Below are positions 24,740 to 32,960 of a stretch of DNA of 40,269 nt, in pieces. Source of the stretch: Bacteroidales bacterium (GTDB taxonomy: Bacteria > Bacteroidota > Bacteroidia > Bacteroidales > UBA1715); assembly GCA_031286165.1 (NCBI GenBank), contig JAITUU010000025.1:1-40269 (forward strand), written 5' to 3'. Within the stretch, counting starts at the first letter, position 1. Each line of letters opens with the position of its first letter. The notes beneath the pieces are model-generated. The model made no database searches. It was not told where the DNA came from and was given only the letters and a program-made list of their open reading frames with translations. A program made the position numbers and the translations under genes.

Positions 24740-25828
24740 ATGCTCGAAGCACTGCTTGACATACTCAAAAACTCACTTTCCATTACATTTTTCGTATTGG
24801 CTATGATGATAGTGATAGAGTTTGTAAACGTGCGCACAAGTGGAAAATTCAATACCATATTGCAAAAAAACGACACTATGCAAATAGTTGCAAGTGCGTT
24901 ACTGGGGCTTTTACCCGGTTGCTTGGGGGCATACACGGTGGTAACGTTTTATTCACACAATTTGGTTTCCTTTGGCGCACTGCTCGCCGCATTTATAGCC
25001 GCTATGGGCGATGAATCCTTTATTCTTTTTTCACTCAGCCCGCGCACAGGGTTTATAGTGGCACTTGCGCTGCTTGCGCTTGCGCTTGCAAGTGGATTTG
25101 TGTGCAATGCCATTCTAAAAAAATACAAAAAAACCAACCCGCACATTAGGCATTTTGAAATTCACGAACACGAGTGCGAAATTCCCAATCAGTGGCAAAG
25201 TATCAAAGAAAATCTTACCCACATTGCTCCGCTTCGTTTGTTGATTTTACTTGCACTGCTTAGTATTATTATTCTTTCTGCCTTCAATCAAATTGGGCAT
25301 AGCCACGATTTTTTAGATGCGTTTTCACTGCAAGGCACTACTTGTATGCAGCATGAATCGCATCATGAACATGGCGTAAATTTACTATCGCTGGTGTATA
25401 TTGGTTTGGCACTTATGTTGGCATATATAGTGAGTGTGGTGCCCATGCACTTTTTGCACGAACACTTGTGGGGGCATATTATAAAAAAACACTTTCTCAA
25501 AATTTTTGTGTGGACTACCCTTCTCCTTCTCTTGGTGTTAGTGCTCAATTCGCACTTTTCGGTGCAGGAATTTATTGAAAATCACAAAACCTATCTCCTC
25601 GTGTTGGCTATTCTGGTGGGCATTATTCCAGAATCGGGACCACATATCATTTTTATTTCGCTCTACCTCACCGGCGTTATTCCCATCGGTATTTTGCTTG
25701 CCAATTTTATAGTACAAGAAGGTCATGCCGCACTGCCGCTATTTGCAGAATCGAAACGCACATTTTTTGTCATAAAAGGTATCAAATGCGCTATTGCCTT
25801 TGTGGTAGGTTTGGCGTTAATCGTGTAA
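24740..25828 (+). CDS. Putative heavy-metal/manganese exporter (ArsP_2 family)
   Basis: This 362-residue protein has about ten membrane helices in two halves. GLLPGCLGAYTVVTFYSH with FGALLAAFIAAMGDE in the first half, and GIIPESGPHIIFISLY in the second, match the repeated core of the 10-TM exporter family annotated ArsP_2 or putative manganese transporter. The loop between the halves (about residues 190-215) is His-rich (GHSHD, then HESHHEHG), a likely metal-binding site. The metal is uncertain. The stop codon lies only 4 bp from the convergent polyprenyl synthase stop, so the two transcripts must overlap. Confidence 0.8.
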   Translation: MLEALLDILKNSLSITFFVLAMMIVIEFVNVRTSGKFNTILQKNDTMQIVASALLGLLPGCLGAYTVVTFYSHNLVSFGALLAAFIAAMGDESFILFSLSPRTGFIVALALLALALASGFVCNAILKKYKKTNPHIRHFEIHEHECEIPNQWQSIKENLTHIAPLRLLILLALLSIIILSAFNQIGHSHDFLDAFSLQGTTCMQHESHHEHGVNLLSLVYIGLALMLAYIVSVVPMHFLHEHLWGHIIKKHFLKIFVWTTLLLLLVLVLNSHFSVQEFIENHKTYLLVLAILVGIIPESGPHIIFISLYLTGVIPIGILLANFIVQEGHAALPLFAESKRTFFVIKGIKCAIAFVVGLALIV

Positions 25829-25832
25829 TTCA

Positions 25833-26816
25833 TTACAACTCTCGCGTGCGCAATTCGTCAATAAAAGTACGTAATTCTGTTTTTTTAACTTCGGCAAGTG
25901 AAAGAGAATCCAAAATAGTGTAGGCTTTTTCGTACAACACATTCATAGTGGCATTTGCTTTTTCGAGCACCTGCGCTTTGTCGAATAAGGCTCGCACTGC
26001 GGTATATTTCTCGGCACTATCCGTTTTTTGAGCATACAAGCGCATTAATTCCTGCGTATCGCCTTCGTTCAAATTTTGCAATGCGGCTATTACCAAATAG
26101 GTTTTTTTATTTTCGGCTATGTCGCCGCCAATTTTTTTACCAAAGGTTTCCACATTGCCGTAGGTGTCGAGTATATCGTCTTGCAACTGAAATGCAATAC
26201 CTATATTTCGCCCTATTTCGTAGAGTTTATCGGCATCGCTTGCACTTGCACCGCCCACTACGGCACCTGCTTTGAGGCAGGCTGCGAGCAATACCGAAGT
26301 TTTCAACTCTATCATGCGAATATACATAGCCTCGTTGGTCAGTGCATCGGTAAGCAATGCTTGTTCCAAATCAATATCGTACTGTTGCCCTTCGCACACT
26401 TCGAGTGCTGTTTTATTGAGAAGCGGTAAAATTGCTGTTATATATTCTCGTGCTTCTTCAAAAAACGTGTATGCCAATATCATAACCGCATCGCCGGAAA
26501 GAATTGCCGTGTTGGTATTCCACTTCACATGCACGCAGGGTTGATTGCGGCGAATAAGGGCTTCGTCCATAATATCATCGTGAATGAGGGTGAAATTATG
26601 AAAGGTTTCAAATGCCAACGCCACCGGAATTGCGCGTTCGTAGCGAGGTGAAAACATTTTTGCAGCAAGCATCACCAGCGATGCACGCACCCGTTTTCCG
26701 CCATTGCGCAGAATGTATTTACAGGGTTCATACAATCCTTTCGGTTCGTCAATGCGTTCCAAGCGGCAATTTAATTCCGCATTGATAAGGTCTTGATAGT
26801 GTTGAATGCTGTGCAT
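25833..26816 (-). CDS. Polyprenyl (farnesyl/geranylgeranyl-type) diphosphate synthase
   Basis: This 327-residue protein has both Asp-rich motifs of trans-prenyl synthases: HDDIMDEA (about 99-106) and QLQDDILD (about 215-222), with GGKRVR near residue 40. It condenses isopentenyl diphosphate onto allylic diphosphates. The length is typical of the long-chain or GGPP branch; chain length cannot be fixed by eye. It starts 8 bp after clpP on the same strand, so it is co-transcribed. DXR at 32954 supplies the same pathway. Confidence 0.92.
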   Translation of the reverse strand: MHSIQHYQDLINAELNCRLERIDEPKGLYEPCKYILRNGGKRVRASLVMLAAKMFSPRYERAIPVALAFETFHNFTLIHDDIMDEALIRRNQPCVHVKWNTNTAILSGDAVMILAYTFFEEAREYITAILPLLNKTALEVCEGQQYDIDLEQALLTDALTNEAMYIRMIELKTSVLLAACLKAGAVVGGASASDADKLYEIGRNIGIAFQLQDDILDTYGNVETFGKKIGGDIAENKKTYLVIAALQNLNEGDTQELMRLYAQKTDSAEKYTAVRALFDKAQVLEKANATMNVLYEKAYTILDSLSLAEVKKTELRTFIDELRTREL

Positions 26817-26824
26817 AGGTAGCT

Positions 26825-27487
26825 CTACTTCTTCATCATCACATCGTCTATCATACCGTAGGCTTTTGCCTCAGCCGAAGTCATCCAATAGTCGCGGTCG
26901 GAATCGCGTTCAATTTTCGCGTAATCGTGCCCGGTATGAAGTGCAAGTATATCGTAGAGTTCATGTTTGAGTTTCAAAATTTCGCGAGCGGTAATTTCTA
27001 TATCGGTAGCCTGCCCTTGTGCGCCGCCCAGCGGTTGATGTATCATTACTCGTGAGTGATTGAGAGCCAAGCGTTTTCCTTTTTCGCCACCGGCTAAAAG
27101 TATTGCCGCCATAGATGCCGCCATACCGGTGCAAATAGTAGAAACGTGTGCCTGAATATACTGCATGGTATCGTAAATTCCCATACCGGCATACACCGAA
27201 CCTCCGGGTGAATTGATGTAAATTTGAATATCTTTCGATGAATCCGAAGATTCCAAATACAACAACTGTCCTTGTACAATATTTGCCACGTAATCGTCTA
27301 TGGGCAATCCCAAAAAGATAATTCTATCCATCATCAATCGCGAAAAAATATCCATCGAAGCAATGTTCAACTGACGCTCTTCTATAATGGTGGGCGAAAT
27401 GTAGTTGTTCAGTACCGATGTGTATTTTTCAAACGAAGCACTGCTCACGCCCATGTGTTTGGTGGCATATTTTTTAAAATCGTCCAT
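26825..27487 (-). CDS. clpP: ATP-dependent Clp protease proteolytic subunit
   Basis: At 220 residues it has the triad Ser125 (GMAASMAA), His150 (MIHQPLGG) and Asp199 (ERDSDRDYW). The oligomeric ClpP ring degrades substrates fed by ClpX or ClpA. Trigger factor lies upstream on the same strand, the common order, but a REP-like pair (27541-27602) separates them. clpX does not follow; a polyprenyl synthase does. Confidence 0.97.
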   Translation of the reverse strand: MDDFKKYATKHMGVSSASFEKYTSVLNNYISPTIIEERQLNIASMDIFSRLMMDRIIFLGLPIDDYVANIVQGQLLYLESSDSSKDIQIYINSPGGSVYAGMGIYDTMQYIQAHVSTICTGMAASMAAILLAGGEKGKRLALNHSRVMIHQPLGGAQGQATDIEITAREILKLKHELYDILALHTGHDYAKIERDSDRDYWMTSAEAKAYGMIDDVMMKK

Positions 27488-27540
27488 AATAGTATGTTGT
27501 ATTTTTTTCTTCTATATTTATTCTCTCTTACAAACTATGA

Positions 27541-27602
27541 ATTGCTTCGGTACTCGTAATGACGCTCTTTTTTACGTCATTGCGAACACAATGAAGTAAT
27601 CT
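27541..27602. repeat. REP-like inverted pair between tig and clpP
   Basis: Two imperfect inverted copies of an approximately 26-bp element (27541-27564 and 27575-27602) face each other across a 10-bp spacer. The inner ends ATGACG/CGTCAT and outer ends ATTGCTTC/GAAGTAAT are complementary. The motif CGTCATTGCGAAC recurs at 39833, and the tail ATGAAGTAAT at 37026-37035. Confidence 0.6.
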
Positions 27603-27619
27603 ATTTGAGTTTTGTAGTG

Positions 27620-28960
27620 TTATTTTTTATCGAACATTGCATTAAATTCTTCTATCGTTTTGGGCGTTTCGGTAAGTTTGATAACACCTTTCAAGTAGGC
27701 AATCAATTTTTTGTCTTGTTCCATTTCAAAAATTTGCTGTGCTTGTTTTTGGTCTTTTATCAATTCTTTGCTCCAATTTGCCAAATCTTCGTCGCTCAAA
27801 TTAGTCATACCGTATTGTGCAAGTTGCATACGGGTATATTCTATGGCAGCGGCTTTAATATCGGCTTCGTTTACTTGTAAATTATTGTCTTTCACTATTT
27901 TACCACTCAGCAACTGCCAGCGCAAGTCATTCAAAAACAAAGGAAATTCTGTTTCTATTTGTTCGGGAGTTACTTTGTCGTTATCTTTATTGGTTTCGAG
28001 CAACCATCGTTTCAAAAACGCTTCGGGGAGGTCGAATTTGTTGGTTTTCAACATTGCCTCTTTGGTATCGAGTAGGAATTTGTAATCGCTGTTTTGTTCC
28101 ATGCGAGTTTCAAAATCGGCTTTAATTTTTGCTCTAAATTCCGTTTCGGAAGCCACTGCACCTTCGCCAAATACTTTATCGAAGAGCGATTGATTGACTT
28201 CCGATTTGGTGTAACGCAAAATTTCTTTCACTTCCAAAGCGTAGTCGGCATTGATTAATTCGGCATTTGTTTTTTCCACCGAAAGCATAGATGCTATCTC
28301 AGTTTCGTTTTCAAAGGCTTTTTTCGGGTTAAATGTTATAATATCGCCCAATTTTGCACCTTTGAACAAATCAAGTTCAGATTCGGTAGCCACTTTCGAG
28401 AGCAACAGCATGGCATTTTCCTGCACGTATGGCGTTTCAGCATTTTGCTGTGTCATCACTCCTTTTATGAACTCACTTCCTTCTATGCTGTCCACTTTTT
28501 CTTGACTGCCAAAGCGAGCCGTTAAATGACCGATTTGCTCGTCAATCATGGCATCGGTGGCAATGATTTTGTAGTAATTTTCTTTTTTAGGAAGCGTTAC
28601 TTCTATTTCGGGAGCCGTAGCAATTTCAAAGGTAAAGGTAAATTCCGTATCGGTATCCCAATTTATTTCTTTTTGTTGTTCTTCGCTTGGCAGCGGTTCG
28701 CCCAATACTTGCAGTTTATTGTCTTGAATATATTTATGAATTTCTTCGCTTATCAATTTATTCACTTCTTCCACGAGTACATATTTTCCGTGTGTTTTTT
28801 TCAACATACCCATAGGCACGGCACCGGGACGAAATCCGGGCATCGACACTTTTTTACGATACTCTTTGAGAGTGTTTTCTACTTTTTCACTGTAATCACT
28901 TGGCGTGATTTGCATTGTTACTACAACTGTTTGTCCTTTGTTTTCTTGTGTAATGTTCAT
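27620..28960 (-). CDS. tig: Trigger factor
   Basis: At 446 residues it has the ribosome-binding domain (1 to about 110) with the signature GFRPGAVPMGMLKKTHG (about 42-58), a middle domain where the FKBP fold is poorly conserved as in other Bacteroidota, and a helical C-terminal chaperone domain (about 250-440). It binds nascent chains at the ribosome exit. It is followed by clpP; the tRNA-Leu terminator lies just upstream, so tig needs its own promoter, which is not clear (an AT-rich TAATTTTT is present). Confidence 0.95.
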   Translation of the reverse strand: MNITQENKGQTVVVTMQITPSDYSEKVENTLKEYRKKVSMPGFRPGAVPMGMLKKTHGKYVLVEEVNKLISEEIHKYIQDNKLQVLGEPLPSEEQQKEINWDTDTEFTFTFEIATAPEIEVTLPKKENYYKIIATDAMIDEQIGHLTARFGSQEKVDSIEGSEFIKGVMTQQNAETPYVQENAMLLLSKVATESELDLFKGAKLGDIITFNPKKAFENETEIASMLSVEKTNAELINADYALEVKEILRYTKSEVNQSLFDKVFGEGAVASETEFRAKIKADFETRMEQNSDYKFLLDTKEAMLKTNKFDLPEAFLKRWLLETNKDNDKVTPEQIETEFPLFLNDLRWQLLSGKIVKDNNLQVNEADIKAAAIEYTRMQLAQYGMTNLSDEDLANWSKELIKDQKQAQQIFEMEQDKKLIAYLKGVIKLTETPKTIEEFNAMFDKK

Positions 28961-28977
28961 CTGTAATTACTCTTATT

Positions 28978-29020
28978 AAAAAATTAAAAACCGCTAAATC
29001 AGGTAATTGAAATAGCGGTT
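28978..29020 (-). terminator. tRNA-Leu terminator
   Basis: On the minus strand AACCGCTA and TAGCGGTT (29013-29020 and 28989-28996 on the plus strand) form an 8-bp stem followed by a T-rich run. It separates tRNA-Leu from tig. Confidence 0.8.
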
Positions 29021-29025
29021 CGTTG

Positions 29026-29107
29026 TACGGATGGGGGGACTCGAACCCACACACCTCGCGGCACTAGATCCTAAGTCTAGCGTGTCTACCAATTTCACCA
29101 CATCCGC
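29026..29107 (-). tRNA. tRNA-Leu (anticodon TAG)
   Basis: A class II tRNA of 82 nt with a long variable arm. The anticodon stem CTAGA/TCTAG carries loop CTTAGGA (anticodon TAG), and the D arm contains TGGTAGAC. The acceptor GCGGATG/CATCCGT again has a G1-U72 wobble pair. CCA is not encoded. Confidence 0.92.
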
Positions 29108-29123
29108 ATTGATTTAGGAGTGG

Positions 29124-29154
29124 CAAAAATACTGTTTTTTTTATACACTCCAAA
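29124..29154 (-). promoter_or_regulatory. tRNA-Leu promoter
   Basis: On the minus strand TTTG (29151-29154), exactly 19 bp, TATTTTTG (29124-29131): a perfect consensus, 16 bp before the tRNA. Confidence 0.85.
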
Positions 29155-29199
29155 TATTTTTCGCTGTTTTTTTAAATTTTATTTGTACCGCGCTGCAAA

Positions 29200-30942
29200 T
29201 TATTCTTTTACACTACGGATAGTCATTGCCATCGAACAAGGACCAATGGTTTCATCCGCTAAGTAGGTAGAATTATGAAATGTCATGTAGTGGGCTAAGT
29301 CGTAGTCTCGCGTAGCAATCCAATAATAACCCAATACTCCTGCTTGCTGTAAATTACCGGAAGGGTCGCGATGTCCCGATGCCGGCAAAAAGATAGATGC
29401 ACCGGTAGTTCTATCGGTAAATTTTCGTCCGCCTACGCCGTTTTGTATAGTCCATTCATTTGCTACTCTGCTTTCGTCTATAAGAGAAAACATTTCTTCC
29501 CACGTTGGTACTCTATATCCCGCAGGGCTGGGGTCATTTGCTTTTTCCCATAGCAAAGGTTTCTCCCAGCATTCACCGTTACTATGCCACGTTGTACCTC
29601 CATGTGTAGCTATCATGGGGTCGGTAGTACTCCACCCTACACCGCGAACACCCCACTCGTAAAATATTCCTGCACTTTCAGGAGTTTTGGCAAAAGTACC
29701 CTGCCTATCTACATTGCGCGTTGCCCATTTTACGCCATTTATGAGTACCCAATCGGGGTCCGACAACAAAACAGTTATTTCACAACTTGCACTCACCTCA
29801 CCTGTCTGTGCGGTAATAATAGCCGTACCTTCGGCTTTGGCAATAATATGTCCTCGTGCATCTACCGTAGCAATTGCAGGATTACTGCTTGTCCACGTAA
29901 GTTGTTTTTTTGCAACTGCGGGTATTACGTATTCAAGTAAGTCATATTCTTCTCCGGCATTGAGTGAAAGAGAAGTGCTTTGTAAGCGAACTTCTGTTAC
30001 CTCATATTCCACATCTAACACCGGGCGAAGGGATAGTCCGCGAGCGCACATAGAATTTTCAAAAACAGTATTTATATTGTTGGTTACTACATAGTCCCAC
30101 GATTGAGAACTCCAATAATATCCTGTATTTCCTACATCATTGAGCACTCCTTCTACCGCGCGAAATCCTGCAGCAGGGAAAAACACCGATGCGCCGGTAG
30201 TTTTATCGGTAAATTTTCGTCCGTTTACGCCGTTTTGCGTTGTCCACTCATTTGTTACGTTGTCTTCGTCCAGCAATGCCCATAATTCTTCTTTTGCAGG
30301 TATTCTATATCCTACCGGACTTGGGTCGTTGGAGTTTTCCCATACTTCATCATATCGGCAATTCCACCACTCTGTGCTACCATTGGTATTTATCAAAGGG
30401 TCGGCACTGCTCCACCCTGCGCGGAGGTTCCATTGGTAAAACATTCCTGCGCTTTCGGGCGTTTTGGCAAATATTCCGGGTTTATCTACATTGCGCGTTG
30501 CCCATTTTACGCCGTTAATTTCCACCCAATCTACGAGTTTTACCACCGTTACTTCACAAGTGGCTATTTTTTCGCCTGCTTTCGCAGTTATTACAGTTTT
30601 TCCTTCGGAAATACCTAACACGGTGCCATTACTCACTTGCGCTACAATTGTGTTACTACTGCTCCACAGCACCGTGGGGTCACTTGCGTTTTCGGGAGCA
30701 ACGCTTGCTATCAAGGTTTCGGTAGTTCCTACGGTCAGTTGCATTGCGATTTTATTCATACTTACTTCGCGCACCGCAAAAAACGGTTTGTAAAAAATAA
30801 TGCTATCAATTTCTGCCACCGGCGATTGATACTCTATTGCACCATGTTTCATAATATACAGCGTGCGTTCTTGCGCCTGCAATGCAGTTGCTGAAACACA
30901 CATACTTATAATGGCAAGCATGAATTGTAGTAGTTTTTTCAT
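29200..30942 (-). CDS. Surface protein with two BIG2-FISUMP modules
   Basis: This 580-residue protein has a signal peptide (cleaved near LQAQ, residue 24), then a short N-terminal motif ending EIDSIIFYKP. Two tandem modules follow: BIG2 Ig-like (about 58-135), FISUMP domain (about 138-312), BIG2 (about 315-393), FISUMP (about 396-580). Each FISUMP begins with INGVKWATRNVD and contains DPSP(V/A)GYR(I/V)P and GRKFTD(K/R)TTGAS. FISUMP domains (named from Fibrobacter major paralogous proteins) occur in surface proteins of unknown role. No T9SS signal is seen at its C-terminus. It follows the T9SS-signal gene by 73 bp and shares its N-terminal motif style. Confidence 0.85.
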   Translation of the reverse strand: MKKLLQFMLAIISMCVSATALQAQERTLYIMKHGAIEYQSPVAEIDSIIFYKPFFAVREVSMNKIAMQLTVGTTETLIASVAPENASDPTVLWSSSNTIVAQVSNGTVLGISEGKTVITAKAGEKIATCEVTVVKLVDWVEINGVKWATRNVDKPGIFAKTPESAGMFYQWNLRAGWSSADPLINTNGSTEWWNCRYDEVWENSNDPSPVGYRIPAKEELWALLDEDNVTNEWTTQNGVNGRKFTDKTTGASVFFPAAGFRAVEGVLNDVGNTGYYWSSQSWDYVVTNNINTVFENSMCARGLSLRPVLDVEYEVTEVRLQSTSLSLNAGEEYDLLEYVIPAVAKKQLTWTSSNPAIATVDARGHIIAKAEGTAIITAQTGEVSASCEITVLLSDPDWVLINGVKWATRNVDRQGTFAKTPESAGIFYEWGVRGVGWSTTDPMIATHGGTTWHSNGECWEKPLLWEKANDPSPAGYRVPTWEEMFSLIDESRVANEWTIQNGVGGRKFTDRTTGASIFLPASGHRDPSGNLQQAGVLGYYWIATRDYDLAHYMTFHNSTYLADETIGPCSMAMTIRSVKE

Positions 30943-30991
30943 AAATAGTAATAGATATTTGTTGATATTATTTGATATTGAGATATTTATT

Positions 30992-31023
30992 GTATTGACA
31001 CATTGTCGTATTGCCCTATTGTT
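30992..31023. repeat. Tandem array, 8-bp period (GTATTGxC)
   Basis: Four units (GTATTGAC, ACATTGTC, GTATTGCC, CTATTGTT) lie between the T9SS-signal gene and the FISUMP gene; the last unit starts exactly at the stop codon of the former. The rest of the gap (30943-30991) has a looser 8-9-bp ATATT-type periodicity. Confidence 0.55.
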
Positions 31024-31525
31024 TCACTATTTTTTTTGCCACACTTCCTTGCTGCGTGTATATGTGCAACACATACACTCCTACCGGCAATGTACTTGTC
31101 TGTATTGACGTTCGCAGTGTTTCCTTCGGTAGTGGCAGCGTTTGCAAGGGTTTTCCGTCTATCGAAAAAAGTATAATTTGCTGCATTGCTACGCTACTGC
31201 GCAATTCTATTTCTCCGGAAGTGTTTACAAACACGTGCACCTCTGCCTGCACTTCTTGCAATAGCGGTATGTTTGTTGCCAAACTTTGATGCTCACCAAA
31301 AGTTACTTTGAAAACTTCCTCAAAATCGTGCACGGTAATATTGCCGGCAATGGTTTCTATGGAAAATGTATCGCCCGAAAACGTAATGCGGGTAATGGTT
31401 TCCAACTCCGAAGAATGGAGCGTTCCTTCTGTTTTATGCACACGCAAAGCCTCTTGCGCCTGCACTGCACCGGCGCAAAACAATGCTATCGCCGCCACAC
31501 ATATTTTTTTTGTTGTATTTTTCAT
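31016..31525 (-). CDS. Small secreted protein with T9SS C-terminal sorting domain
   Basis: This 169-residue protein has a signal peptide (cleaved near AVQAQ, residue 24). A short domain follows with LETITRITFSGD, like the IDSI-F motif of the next gene's product. The C-terminal stretch of about 80 residues contains IILFSIDGKPLQ, LPVGVYVLHIY and a final KKIVKQ, the pattern of type A T9SS sorting signals. It should be exported through the type IX system and anchored or released at the surface. Apart from the signal there is little cargo, which is unusual. Confidence 0.82.
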   Translation of the reverse strand: MKNTTKKICVAAIALFCAGAVQAQEALRVHKTEGTLHSSELETITRITFSGDTFSIETIAGNITVHDFEEVFKVTFGEHQSLATNIPLLQEVQAEVHVFVNTSGEIELRSSVAMQQIILFSIDGKPLQTLPLPKETLRTSIQTSTLPVGVYVLHIYTQQGSVAKKIVKQ

Positions 31526-31567
31526 TGCACCGTTTTTTCGTTATAATCTACTCATATTCAGCAAATA

Positions 31568-31575
31568 CAAAGATA
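31568..31575 (-). promoter_or_regulatory. Promoter for the T9SS-signal/FISUMP genes
   Basis: TATCTTTG on the minus strand fits TAnnTTTG; TTTG at 31597-31600 lies 21 bp upstream. No promoter-like box precedes the FISUMP gene, so both are probably on one transcript. Confidence 0.6.
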
Positions 31576-31631
31576 CACATATTTTCTGCAAATATGCAAA
31601 ATATCATAAAAAAATATGAAAAATCACAGAT

Positions 31632-32933
31632 TTAGAATAGCCGTTCAAAATCCATAACGAGGGCGTAAAAGAAAATACTCAGCACAATAGCCATACCCAC
31701 TGCTTGGGCACGCACGAGGAATTGGTCGCTTGGTTTTTTGCGCGTAATGAGTTCGTAGAGCAAAAAGAGTAAATGTCCGCCATCGAGTGCCGGAATAGGC
31801 AAAATGTTCATAAATGCCAAAATAATGGAAAACAGAGCCATAAGTCCCCAAAATGCGCCCCAATCCCATGTTTTGGGATAAAGTTTACCCATAGACACAA
31901 AACTGCCTACCTGTTGCGAACCTTCTTTGGTGAATATCAATTTCATTTGTTTGATGTAAGAACCCAGCGTTTCCACGCCTAATTTCACGCCTGCCGGAAT
32001 GGATTGCAAGAGAGTAAATTGTTTCGTTTCAATAGGATACATATCGCTCAAACTGCGAGCATATACGCCCATAGTGCCTTCTGCGGAAATAGTTATGGGC
32101 AGGGTATCACGATAGCCGTGTCGCAGCACCACCACAAACGTTTCTTTGCCGGCAAAGGGTTTTACGGCACGCATAAAATCGAAAAATGCCGGTGTAGGCA
32201 CCGTATCTATTGCCACTACTCTATCGCCCACGTGCAGTCCTGCCTGTGCTGCCGGACTACCATACATAATGGAATCTACAAAAAACGGTACAAATTCGCT
32301 GATAAATTGCGCATTGGGATTTTTCAAAAATTCTCTATTGAATTTTTCGGGAATCGAAATATCTATTTCTTGCCCGTTTCTATCCACGCGAATTACCTGC
32401 GCTTCGTCCACCACTATTGCCATTATCACATCGGAAAATCGTTCGGGCACCACGCCGTCTATACTCACAATTCTGTCGCCGCTGCGCAAACCTATGCTTT
32501 GTGCGGTGGAATCAACATATATTCCGTAGGTCATATCCTTCACCGGCATATAGCGTTCGCCCCATGCAAAGAGCATTCCGGCATAAATGGCAAGAGCGAA
32601 TATGAAATTAAATATCACACCGCCGGAAATTATCAAAAATCGCTGCCACAGTGTTTTCGAGCGATATTCGTAGGGCTGTGGAAGTTGCGAAAGGTGTTTT
32701 TTATCCATCGACTCATCTACCATACCTGCTATTTTACAATAACCGCCAAAGGGCAACCAACCAATGCCGTATTCGGTTTCACCCCATTTCCACTTACAGA
32801 TAGAAAACCAAGGATTGAAAAACAAATAAAACTTATCAACTCGCGCACCAAAAAGTTTGGCAAAGGTAAAATGCCCAAGTTCGTGAATGAGTACTAAAAT
32901 TGAAAGACTGATAATGAGTTGGAGTGCTTGCAT
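31632..32933 (-). CDS. rseP: RseP site-2 metalloprotease
   Basis: At 433 residues this is the usual length. The zinc motif HELGH (His17, Glu18, His21) is in the first helix; two PDZ domains follow in the periplasm (about 125-205 and 210-290), and a late helix carries LDGGH. It cuts membrane-spanning anti-sigma factors or signal-peptide remnants within the membrane. It starts 20 bp after dxr, in one operon, and an 8-bp array (32937-32960) overlaps the dxr stop and ends 3 nt before its start codon. Confidence 0.95.
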   Translation of the reverse strand: MQALQLIISLSILVLIHELGHFTFAKLFGARVDKFYLFFNPWFSICKWKWGETEYGIGWLPFGGYCKIAGMVDESMDKKHLSQLPQPYEYRSKTLWQRFLIISGGVIFNFIFALAIYAGMLFAWGERYMPVKDMTYGIYVDSTAQSIGLRSGDRIVSIDGVVPERFSDVIMAIVVDEAQVIRVDRNGQEIDISIPEKFNREFLKNPNAQFISEFVPFFVDSIMYGSPAAQAGLHVGDRVVAIDTVPTPAFFDFMRAVKPFAGKETFVVVLRHGYRDTLPITISAEGTMGVYARSLSDMYPIETKQFTLLQSIPAGVKLGVETLGSYIKQMKLIFTKEGSQQVGSFVSMGKLYPKTWDWGAFWGLMALFSIILAFMNILPIPALDGGHLLFLLYELITRKKPSDQFLVRAQAVGMAIVLSIFFYALVMDFERLF

Positions 32934-32936
32934 GAT

Positions 32937-32960
32937 GTTGTAATGTTATGGTGTTATAGT
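32937..32960. repeat. Tandem array, 8-bp period (GTTATrGT)
   Basis: Three units (GTTGTAAT, GTTATGGT, GTTATAGT on the plus strand) fill the dxr-rseP junction. They overlap the dxr stop codon (32954-32956) and end 3 nt before the rseP start. Confidence 0.55.

Noticed and set aside
24600..24806. Plus-strand frame with NFQLSIFNFQ
   Set aside because: It is the translation of the TCAATTT array and overlaps two real genes.
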